The notes under the pieces: generated by a model
What the model was told of the DNA's origin: nothing
The model's database searches: none
What the model saw: the letters and a program-made list of their open reading frames with translations, nothing else
Made by a program: the position numbers and the translations under genes
In this document: positions 8,095 through 21,697 of the stretch, piece by piece
Position numbering within the stretch: position 1 is the first letter of the stretch
How the letters are laid out: each line of letters starts with the position of its first letter
Source of the DNA: Leptospira alstonii serovar Sichuan str. 79601
GTDB taxonomy: Bacteria; Spirochaetota; Leptospiria; Leptospirales; Leptospiraceae
Direction: 5' to 3'
NCBI RefSeq assembly: GCF_000347175.1
Contig: NZ_ANIK01000104.1
Coordinates: 1-21,697 of the forward strand
Length of the DNA stretch: 21,697 bases

Positions 8095-8886
8095 ATGAAA
8101 AAGCATGTTTTGAAATTGGCGGCTACTTGTATGGTCATCATCGCGTTTAATGCCTGCAAAGTAAACGACCACGAAGGGGATAATCTGACAACATCGAGTT
8201 TGGTCTATTCCATAGACCAAACCGGTGGAAATTGTGCTTTCGTCCAGAAATTATTTTGGAGCGGCGGAGACTTTCTCTATTACTATGTAAGTTTCAGTAC
8301 GAAACCGAAAAAAGACTGCGACTTTAATAAAATCATAGGTTCCGATCTTGCATCTCATAAAAGAATCATCGAAGCCAACTACAATAAAATCACTGAGCTT
8401 GCGAACACTTTCCATTGTTCTGCGGCTACGAAAACTCTGATTACGGATTTTAAAAATGACGCATTGACAATCACCCAGACACAATATGATAATCTACGAG
8501 CAAGAATCAGATTTTTTCCGGTTTCGGATTTTCGGACGGAAGCGATCGCCAACCTCTCTTCCCCTACCCATCCTTTGACTTCATTTGGTTTCTCGGCTGA
8601 GGAAATCAAAGCCTTAAATCGATTGACAGTTGAACAAGGGGAAAACACCGAATACAGAGAACAGTTGACGGCATTTGCAGAAGAAACCCTTGATACTACG
8701 TGTAGTAATGCCCTTGCCGATAGCAACCGAAACCTTTTTCCCGGTTTTTACGGTCTGGATCCTGACGCAAATACAAAGGCAAAAATTACGGGGATTTCCA
8801 ATAACGGATCCGCATCGGCAGTCTGTACCTACGGCGGTCAAACAGTAGCATCCGCTCGATGCGCCACTTTAAATAATACATTTTAA
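8095..8886 (+). CDS. Leptospira-type lipoprotein, unknown function
   Basis: 263 residues with a classical lipoprotein signal: MKKH basic start, hydrophobic core and lipobox FNAC, giving lipidated C21. The start has a strong AGGGGA ribosome site 5 nt upstream. The mature part is mostly helical, with five further cysteines (in NCAFVQ, DCDF, HCSA, TCSN and near the end), which fits an exported disulfide-bearing protein. I recognise the overall style (short 'xxSSLVYSIDQTGG' opening, Cys-containing body) as that of Leptospira paralogous lipoproteins but cannot assign a function. The 3' end runs directly into a truncated FMN-reductase remnant on the other strand, suggesting the gene arrived or was rearranged here and broke that gene. 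Confidence 0.8.
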   Translation: MKKHVLKLAATCMVIIAFNACKVNDHEGDNLTTSSLVYSIDQTGGNCAFVQKLFWSGGDFLYYYVSFSTKPKKDCDFNKIIGSDLASHKRIIEANYNKITELANTFHCSAATKTLITDFKNDALTITQTQYDNLRARIRFFPVSDFRTEAIANLSSPTHPLTSFGFSAEEIKALNRLTVEQGENTEYREQLTAFAEETLDTTCSNALADSNRNLFPGFYGLDPDANTKAKITGISNNGSASAVCTYGGQTVASARCATLNNTF

Positions 8887-8902
8887 TGTTTGAATATTTC
8901 AA

Positions 8903-9151
8903 AACACCCGGCACGTTGTGCGCGTATTCCGGAGTGCAGATCAAAACCCCGTCCGCGATCCTTAAGGCCTCGCGATATTTTTTTATTGATTCCGGAGAAC
9001 TTTCCCCGTCCCGGTCGGGACTAAAATGAGAAAGATCGTCTAACATTGAAAAGGCGATGATCTCGTCTCGGACGGAACCGTTTTGGCGATGGCCCTTAGA
9101 AGGGCGAAGCGTTAGATTCCAATCGAATACTTCCCGATATGGACAAATTTT
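8903..9151 (-). pseudogene. Remnant of NADPH-dependent FMN reductase (flavodoxin-like fold)
   Basis: About 80 codons on the minus strand. The piece reads DEIIAFSMLDDLSHFSPDRD, then a linker, then KKYREALRIADGVLICTPEY and AHNVPGVLK. This matches the middle of the NADPH-dependent FMN reductase family, including its TPEY-x-x-x-x-P-x-x-LK flavin-binding signature. The frame is open from a stop at 9152, but the N-terminal 'GS.R..S' phosphate loop is not recognisable. At about 8903 similarity stops exactly after VLK, where the family continues 'NALDW'. Both ends are therefore missing and the protein cannot be functional. Reading on minus runs into the 3' end of the lipoprotein gene. An ATG at 9046 gives an 86-residue frame, but its tail is only shadow sequence. 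Confidence 0.8.
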
Positions 9152-9350
9152 TCATGCTTAAATAGTTAGAATGAAATCCGTAAAAATCGGTTTAAAAAAA
9201 TAAGATTTTAAAGGGGAATGCCCGAAAAGCCGTTCCGAAATTCAATCGGCTGTTCATCCCTATTTTATCCCCCGTCGCTTTCATCTGATTTTTCGTGATG
9301 AACAAAGCCCGTCACAAAGATGGTTTTTAGCCTTTCGCAATTTTTTAAAG

Positions 9351-9366
9351 CAGAACATTCGTTCTG
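9351..9366. promoter_or_regulatory. Perfect palindrome, candidate operator of fatty-acid operon
   Basis: CAGAAC-attc-GTTCTG, 6-bp perfect arms, about 110 nt upstream of the dehydrogenase ATG. The core GAAC-N4-GTTC looks like a Gram-positive SOS box, but leptospiral LexA is reported to use TTTG-N5-CAAA, so another dimeric repressor is more likely. A short hairpin terminator for upstream transcription (TTTT follows) is the alternative. Confidence 0.3.
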
Positions 9367-9421
9367 TTTTAGAGCTATTCTCCGCCCGATCCGCTGGAAA
9401 AAAACTTTCCTCCCCGCCGGG

Positions 9422-9434
9422 CTGTTTTAAACAG
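9422..9434. promoter_or_regulatory. Second palindrome before the dehydrogenase gene
   Basis: CTGTTT-t-AAACAG, perfect 6-bp arms, 40 nt upstream of the ATG, where a repressor would overlap a promoter. No promoter hexamers can be assigned with confidence, and no regulator gene lies nearby. Confidence 0.25.
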
Positions 9435-9473
9435 GTCCTATTCCATTGAAAATCCAAAAATTGGTATAGTTTC

Positions 9474-10792
<1,319 letters not shown>

Positions 10793-10805
10793 AGAAGGTA
10801 TCACC

Positions 10806-12071
<1,266 letters not shown>

Positions 12072-12072
12072 G

Positions 12073-14050
<1,978 letters not shown>

Positions 14051-14116
14051 TTGAATTCGTTAAAAAATGAATCAAACGTTAGGCACAGTCAAACGATTTC
14101 TTTTTGCATCGGACCT

Positions 14117-14685
14117 CTATTTCCGAACCGGGTGGCCGTCTTTAAATTCTCGTTCGAAAACGGTTCCGTCGGAATAGATCAGCTTTCCGTTTCCATTGGC
14201 TAGATCGTTTGGGTAAGTTCCTTCAAAACTCTCGCCGTTGTTACAAGTATAACGTCCTTTTCCCGTCTTTTGATTTTGTAGAAACGTTTCTCGAAAGATA
14301 CATTCCACATTCGAATCGGGGATAAATTTAGACCAAGTTCTACATCCATTGTCGTTGCAAGATCCGCCTGTAAACTGGGTTCCATATGCAACACTTCCAT
14401 CCGGATCAATGAATTTTGATTTTCCATAGTATGACGGATCTTTATAAACGCCCGAAAAATTACCGTTGTTTTTAAATTCGAATTCGCCTAACCCCTCCAG
14501 TTTTCCATTTCGAAGATTCCCATGAGTTCGTTTCCATTGGCGTCTATAAAAACGCCCCTCCCATTTTGACAATCTCCGGATAAACAACGCTCTTTCGATT
14601 GAGAAAGAATGGAAAAGAAACTCAAACAAAAGATAACGGATAATCTTTTTGTACGATATTTCATTCTTTTGAGGATACATTTCAA
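14117..14685 (-). pseudogene. MORN-repeat exported protein, single-base frameshift
   Basis: Two overlapping minus-strand frames form one gene. From ATG 14685 (or the likelier ATG 14664) the first reads MKYRTKRLSVIFCLSFFSIL (signal peptide), then CLSGDCQNGRGVFIDANGNE and LMGIF. The second frame then continues NGKLEGLGEFEFKNNGNFSG to the stop at 14117, with further MORN-like units (GKGRYTCNNGESFEGTY, GNGKLIYSDGTVFEREF). Adding one base near 14511-14516 joins them as GIFRNGKLEGLGEF, a normal MORN unit. MORN repeats mediate membrane or protein contacts; this would be an exported, probably periplasmic protein. It is either inactivated or a base has been missed in sequencing. It converges on the metallopeptidase gene. 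Confidence 0.8.
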
Positions 14686-14727
14686 AACAAAATACTTGGT
14701 AAAAAAACTTGCATTTACATTAATAAA

Positions 14728-15537
14728 GTGCTTCCTATTCCTTTCATGAATTCTCTATTTCCATCTTCGGCTTTATTACATGGCTTTCGTATTTTTAAAG
14801 TTATAGTTCTTTTGAGTGTTTGTATTTACCCGATTCACTGTGTGTATAACGCCGGGATCGTCACTGCTCTACTCACAAATCCACAACCGATTATCAGACA
14901 TGAAGTGTTGGACTCGAATCATTCCTTATTGAGGCAACGCTATAATCAAGAAATACCGGTTCTAGACTCGGAAATACCACCGTCGTATTCTGATATATTT
15001 TCTGTACAACCAGGAAGATTTTTATGTGCTTCGCCAACGGGGCATGATTACGGCACTGCCTCGCAAAGCATAACCGAAGTTTGTTTCTTAAGACTTTCTG
15101 CCGGAGACGCAAACTGGATTCATCAGAAATTCGCGAGTGTGCCGCCGGGAGAATTATTGGATCGGAACGATTTATGGTGGAGCAAACGCTGGAGTCAAGA
15201 GGCCTCCGATATCCCGACTCTACACGATGACCCTCTGGAGGAAATAGACTCTGATGAAATACAAGAACAGACAACAGGCATCGTTTTTTTAAAATGGCTA
15301 ACCCTTCGATTGCTGATCAACCGGGTGAATCCAAAGGATCTGATTCATTATTCGGAGATAGATACAGCTTTTACGTTTTCAAACAAAAAGGAGTTACGTT
15401 TTATTCCTTACGACCCCGCATCCCCTCGCCCCTGGGAAAATCGTGGCCTCGGCTTCACTTTTCGTGTGGATTACTATATTTCATTGCATAACAATTGCCT
15501 GTTTCGTATTGAATGGATTCGTAACTCTTATATGTGA
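14728..15537 (+). CDS. Hypothetical exported protein, C-terminus possibly frameshifted
   Basis: 269 residues from GTG 14728; ATG 14746 is an alternative that gives a cleaner signal peptide (MNSLFPSSALLHGFRIFKVI, then VLLSVCIYPIHC). The Cys could be lipidated, but IYPIHC is a poor lipobox. The body has several Trp-rich stretches (DLWWSKRWSQ), and no domain is recognised. At the 3' end the frame stops at TGA 15535, yet another frame continues from the same point for 35 codons with protein-like content, so the natural protein may be longer. It is divergent from the MORN gene with only a 42-bp gap. No good ribosome site at either start. AT-rich accessory context. Function unknown. Confidence 0.6.
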   Translation: MLPIPFMNSLFPSSALLHGFRIFKVIVLLSVCIYPIHCVYNAGIVTALLTNPQPIIRHEVLDSNHSLLRQRYNQEIPVLDSEIPPSYSDIFSVQPGRFLCASPTGHDYGTASQSITEVCFLRLSAGDANWIHQKFASVPPGELLDRNDLWWSKRWSQEASDIPTLHDDPLEEIDSDEIQEQTTGIVFLKWLTLRLLINRVNPKDLIHYSEIDTAFTFSNKKELRFIPYDPASPRPWENRGLGFTFRVDYYISLHNNCLFRIEWIRNSYM

Positions 15538-15641
15538 GGCTTCTGATTCACAATTACAGAAAACCACGCGCAGGACAATATGATCCTCTACAATACTTGT
15601 TCGCACGCGTTGCTCATCAAAAGCCTACTGATGACCATTGA
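15534..15641 (+). CDS. Short ORF overlapping the preceding stop, or displaced C-terminus
   Basis: A 35-codon frame from GTG 15534, overlapping the upstream TGA in a GTGA junction. It reads RLLIHNYRKPRAGQYDPLQY and then LFARVAHQKPTDDH before TGA. The composition is protein-like. Removing one TA from the TATATG at 15529-15534 would fuse it to the 269-residue protein as IRNSYVRLLIHNYRK. I favour a displaced C-terminus over an independent gene. Confidence 0.35.
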   Translation: MRLLIHNYRKPRAGQYDPLQYLFARVAHQKPTDDH

Positions 15642-15695
15642 GTTTGGAAAAGGCAAATCGAAATAGTAGGATACTCACATATTTCCACAACACTT

Positions 15696-16713
15696 TTACT
15701 CTGAATTTACACTGTCTTGGATCTCACCAAAACATTTCGTAAAATCGATATATCCCCATTTGTTTCCAATCTTCACAGATACAAAACCTTCTGAAAAAAA
15801 AATTTGCAGAATCAAATTGGACAGGAAAGATAGTCTCGAGACCAAAAAAAGCTCCCCATTTGTTATCACTGTTGCCTGTAAGATGAAATTGCTTTTTAAA
15901 TCTTTCTTCAAAAGTAAGTCGATAAATATTTCCAGCCCTATCAATGTGTACCATTCTCAGACCATCCCAAACATATGCGAGACCCTTTCTAAAAGTTCCT
16001 AAAGAATGAAACTTAGGTTGAATGGCAACCTTTCCAGTTGTATCGATGAAACCATATTTGAACCCTCCCGATTTATCAATTTCTATGGCTACGGAGGCGA
16101 GGCCCTCTGAAAATTTCCTAGCACTTACGAATTGAGGCTGGATTACAAATGTTCCGGTCGGATCTATAAATCCCCATTTGTTTCCCATTTTGACAGGTGC
16201 AAAGCCCTCTGAAAAAGAATCTGCACCATCAAATTGAGATTGAATTACAATCTTTCCAGTATGATCGATATAACCCCATTTCTTTCCAATCTTCACAGAT
16301 GCAAAACCCTCTGAATAAGATTCAGCTTCATCGAATCGAGGTGGAATTACGATTTTTCCCGTAAAATCAACATATCCCCATTGATTTTTAATCTTAACGG
16401 ATGCAAGACCGCCTGAAAATTCCCCGGCTCTATCAAATTGAAGTTGAATTACAAGCGCTCCGGTTGGATCGATATATCCCCATTTGTTTCCGACCAGGAC
16501 GGGTGCAAGACCGCCTGAAAATTTCCCGGCTCCATCGAATTGAGGCTGAATTACGGAAACATTCGGATTCGTCGGCGTTAGGTGAATGGAGCCGACTCCA
16601 TCTTTTTCAACCGTATCCATCTTAAATTCGGTTGAACATGGGTGTGCTACAATTATGGAAATACATGCAAAGAATATAAAGTATGAAAGTAAAATTTCCT
16701 TCATCTTAGTCAA
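15696..16713 (-). pseudogene. WG-repeat exported protein, frameshift in a 9-base homopolymer
   Basis: Starts at TTG 16713 or ATG 16704, with an AGGTCGG nearby that suits the TTG better. It begins with a signal peptide (MKEILLSYFIFFACISIIVA). It then has about six WG (KWG) repeats of ~34 residues, each of the form WGYIDxTGxxVIxxxFDxA, ExFSEGxAxVKIGNK, followed by a degenerate unit and a last repeat. The main frame ends at 15724 with a nonsense tail after FDSAN; the other frame continues FFSEGFVSVKIGNKWGYIDF and stops at 15696. The switch falls in a run of nine T on the coding strand (15794-15802); eight would restore a perfect repeat. WG repeats are of unknown biochemical function and are often on exported proteins. 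The protein may be phase-variable, broken or mis-sequenced. Confidence 0.85.
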
Positions 16714-17047
16714 AACCGACCTGCTTCTAAAATATTAAAAATTCTTAATAATACATGCTACAATCAAAAGACTATACAAAAACCAAAGATAGATATAGGT
16801 TTTAAATTTTTCGATTCTGAAAAGAGTGGAATGAATTCTCGCAAGCAATTTGGAAAGTAAATAAGTGCTTGTCCCAAAACCTCAAAATGTGGGAACTACT
16901 ACGTTTTTAAATGATGGGGAAATCTATTAAAAACCTAAATAACCGTCAAAGAAACATAATTTGCGGGAACTCCGTATCGACGAAAGAACGTTTCAAAATC
17001 GGATTTTAAGACCAATCTTAATGTTAGCTCGTATAACCAATGCGAAA
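16714..17047. other. AT-rich intergenic, leader side of WG-repeat gene
   Basis: No gene supported. It carries the dispersed motifs AAGTGCTTGTCCCAAAA (16863-16879), AAAATGTGGGAACTACTACG (16884-16903) and a related TTGCGGGAACTCCGTATCG (16961-16979). Those closest to the WG gene may include its promoter, but no convincing hexamers were found. Confidence 0.5.
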
Positions 17048-17250
17048 GCGATTGAAGCGTGATCAACAAATTGGTATTACAAATGATTTCGCTTTTCGAG
17101 CAAACCCTCAATTTGTTGATCGGAGCGGAAAGCGCGGTCCCTGACCGGTTTTTTCTTACGGAAAAAACCGGTCAGGGATTCGCCCGGGCGTTCTCCATAA
17201 ATTCACATTTCAGTTGTTGAAGCGGAGATTAACAAAACCGCTTCAATCGC
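17048..17250. repeat. Nested perfect inverted repeats; candidate structured RNA or element
   Basis: Within 203 bp there are four perfect inverted pairs. Outer: GCGATTGAAGCG (17048-17059) with CGCTTCAATCGC (17239-17250). Second: GATCAACAAATTG (17061-17073) with CAATTTGTTGATC (17109-17121). Third: an 18-bp stem TCCCTGACCGGTTTTTTC (17138-17155) with its complement (17161-17178) around a 5-nt loop. Fourth: TTGAAGCGG (17217-17225) with CCGCTTCAA (17238-17246). The outer and fourth pairs compete for 17239-17246, so two folds exclude each other. A CGCCCGGGCG palindrome lies at 17181-17190. The element starts 45 nt past the stop of the minus-strand TPR gene and lies upstream of the WG gene. It could be a 3'UTR structure, a small RNA or a mobile DNA element. 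I do not recognise it. Confidence 0.6.
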
Positions 17251-17295
17251 CCATTTCGGCGAAACAGACGGAGAATTCATTTTTCGAAAACTCTA

Positions 17296-20640
<3,345 letters not shown>

Positions 20641-20670
20641 GAAATTCTAAATTAGAGTTTTCTCAAATTC

Positions 20671-20705
20671 AGGCCCTTTTCGTTGAAAGCGAGGAGGGCC
20701 TTTTA
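20671..20705 (+). terminator. Rho-independent terminator of hppA
   Basis: Stem AGGCCCT (20671-20677) and AGGGCCT (20695-20701), perfect 7 bp and GC-rich, followed by TTTT. It lies 31 nt after the hppA stop. The loop of 17 nt could form an inner TTTC/GAAA helix. Confidence 0.75.
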
Positions 20706-20746
20706 ACTCCTGATTTTGTTCATCAAGCAGCCTGATTTCTGTAAAC

Positions 20747-20814
20747 CTGATTCCTATCCACTAATATGCTGACATCTAATCACGGGCGTGCACATTTTAG
20801 TGGATAGAGATCAG
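20747..20814. repeat. Imperfect 17-bp inverted repeat
   Basis: CTGATTCCTATCCACTA (20747-20763) and TAGTGGATAGAGATCAG (20798-20814) are complementary at 15 of 17 positions with a 34-nt loop. The right arm overlaps the start of the direct-repeat array, so the TAGTGGATAG core is shared by both repeats. Confidence 0.5.
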
Positions 20815-20926
20815 TGGATAGAGAGTTCAGGGGTCAGAAACTCGCATCTTGAAGCGGGCGTGCGATTTTAGGGATCAGTGGATAGAGAGTTCAGGGGTCA
20901 GAAACTCGCATCTTAAAGCGGGCGTG
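20809..20926. repeat. Two-copy 54-bp direct repeat, 64-bp period
   Basis: Copy 1 (20809-20862) and copy 2 (20873-20926) start GATCAGTGGATAGAGAG and end GCGGGCGTG; over 54 bp they differ at one base. The 10-bp spacer is CGATTTTAGG. A degenerate part copy, GGGCGTGCACATTTTAG with TGGATAGAGATCAG, precedes copy 1. No coding content. Confidence 0.8.
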
Positions 20927-21118
20927 TCTCTGCGGGAGCCTCTTGGTTTCAAAGCGCAGAGTCGCGCTCTCGGTTTCAATCTGCAAAGCACCATTTTATA
21001 TTTTTCTAATATACGAATGATTCCGTTTTTGAATGGCGCATTGCAGTATTTCCACCTCGATCGCTCACGCGTTTTGAGGACCCGGATTTTTGTCGTTTAA
21101 CGCGAGTGAGACGGTTTT

Positions 21119-21655
21119 TTAGAGGTCGGGTTTTGGTAAGAAATACAAATGTTCGCTCGTGATCGGGTTGGGTTCGAAGAATAGGGCCCTGGAAATTTGA
21201 TTTTTTCGTAGATTTAAGGTCCAAGTCATCTTGTAAGTCCCGTGAAATTGAGGAACTCCCCGGTTCATCGTATTCACGATAGAATCCCCGACTCCGCCGT
21301 CTTCCAACCAAAGAAGATAATTAAAAAGAAAACACCTGGAAACCCCGTGCGCGGCTGCCAAAGCACCCAAAACCGCCCAAACCCCCGAATTCACATGAAT
21401 CGTCATCTTCTTCAACTCGCCCACGCCCCAGTTGTATTTGATCTTCCCGGCCCTCCAATGAAGGCGATCCAAGGACGCGACATACTTCGTATATCTCTTC
21501 AGTAAAAAGGGAAGTTTTTTGGAAAGGGCCTTCTTCTGAAGCGCATCCAGCCGGTTCCAGTAACTCATCGGAATCAAAAGGGAATCGGTGCCAACCGTTC
21601 CTTCATTCAAAGAGGATTGAATTTTTTTCTCGCAAGAAAGTAAAAGAAGGTCCAT
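21119..21655 (-). CDS. DUF1564-like Leptospira family protein
   Basis: 178 residues from ATG 21655; an in-frame stop at 21695 bounds it. The pattern SLLIPMSYWNRLDALQKKAL, then LPFLLKRYTKYVASL, a KIKYNWGVGELKKMTIHVNS segment and AAAHGVSRCFLFNYLLWLED resembles the leptospiral DUF1564 proteins. These are an expanded family with a helix-rich, ribbon-helix-helix-like core, so DNA or RNA binding has been suspected; this is my recollection and not a database result. There is no clear ribosome site. Many paralogs occur in Leptospira genomes near repeats and mobile regions, which fits the repeat array beside it. Function unknown. Confidence 0.65.
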   Translation of the reverse strand: MDLLLLSCEKKIQSSLNEGTVGTDSLLIPMSYWNRLDALQKKALSKKLPFLLKRYTKYVASLDRLHWRAGKIKYNWGVGELKKMTIHVNSGVWAVLGALAAAHGVSRCFLFNYLLWLEDGGVGDSIVNTMNRGVPQFHGTYKMTWTLNLRKNQISRALFFEPNPITSEHLYFLPKPDL

Positions 21656-21697
21656 ACCCGAAGCGGTTCCGCAACTCGGTATAACGGACGGGATTTA

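Larger units (their letters stand above)
9155..9473. other. Intergenic upstream of beta-oxidation operon
   Basis: 319 bases with no supported gene. It contains two strong palindromes ahead of the dehydrogenase: CAGAAC-attc-GTTCTG (9351-9366, followed by TTTT) and CTGTTT-t-AAACAG (9422-9434). The minus-strand open frame over 9281-9643 mainly mirrors the dehydrogenase gene and is not supported. Confidence 0.5.
20641..21118. other. Intergenic with terminator and repeats, 478 bp
   Basis: Contains the hppA terminator, an imperfect 17-bp inverted repeat and the 64-bp-period direct repeat (all listed separately). From 20927 to 21118 I see no gene. An imperfect CTCACGCG...CGCGAGTGAG pair (about 21064-21110) lies just downstream of the minus-strand DUF1564-like gene but has a loop too large for a standard terminator. 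Confidence 0.5.

Noticed and set aside
9351..9366. LexA SOS box
   Set aside because: Matches the Gram-positive GAAC-N4-GTTC form, but leptospiral LexA is reported to bind TTTG-N5-CAAA and the downstream genes are not SOS genes.
9446..9470. TTGAAA/TATAGT promoter before the dehydrogenase
   Set aside because: Spacer is 13 bp and the -10 is only 3 nt from the ATG.
17138..17178. 18-bp hairpin as a rho-independent terminator
   Set aside because: Its T-run is on the loop side of the stem and no T-tract follows on either strand.
20809..20926. CRISPR array
   Set aside because: Only two 54-bp copies with a 10-bp spacer; spacer length and copy number do not fit and no cas genes are present.

Overview
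The window looks like chromosome of a pathogenic-clade Leptospira (Spirochaetes). I infer this from a DUF1564-like protein, which I know as a family expanded in Leptospira; from many spirochaete-type lipoproteins in long AT-rich spacers; from dispersed 'TGTGGGAACT' intergenic motifs; and from the mix of sensor kinases, ankyrin, WG-, MORN- and TPR-repeat proteins. The species cannot be fixed by eye.

Layout. (1) 255-3692, minus strand: two tandem membrane histidine kinases of the HisKA_2 type (a duplication), preceded by an overlapping pair of small lipoproteins, one with ankyrin repeats and one Cys-rich with a Gly/Ser tail. (2) 3963-7649, plus strand: a membrane-anchored LuxR-type HTH protein, a small protein with an unclear start, an M48 metalloprotease with TPR-like helices behind a near-perfect sigma70 promoter, and a small membrane protein. 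(3) 8095-9151: a lipoprotein that abuts a truncated FMN-reductase remnant on the other strand. (4) 9474-12511: a fatty-acid operon of 3-hydroxyacyl-CoA dehydrogenase, SCP2-type thiolase and a four-helix membrane protein. (5) 12512-17295: an AT-rich accessory stretch with large spacers, a gluzincin-like lipoprotein, and three genes that look frameshifted or end in a suspicious frame (MORN, a hypothetical, WG repeat). It ends in a compact set of nested perfect inverted repeats (17048-17250). (6) 17296-20640: a secreted TPR protein divergent from hppA, a K+-dependent-class membrane pyrophosphatase with a good terminator. (7) 20706-21655: a 64-bp-period direct repeat and a DUF1564-like gene.

Functionally, the thiolase and dehydrogenase carry out the last two steps of beta-oxidation, the main carbon route in Leptospira. 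The membrane pyrophosphatase recovers energy from the PPi released by acyl-CoA activation. The rest is mostly surface, signalling and accessory cargo. The least explained signal is the nested inverted-repeat element at 17048-17250, which has two mutually exclusive helices. The next is the cluster of homopolymer or short-repeat frameshifts, which could be gene decay, phase variation or sequencing error.
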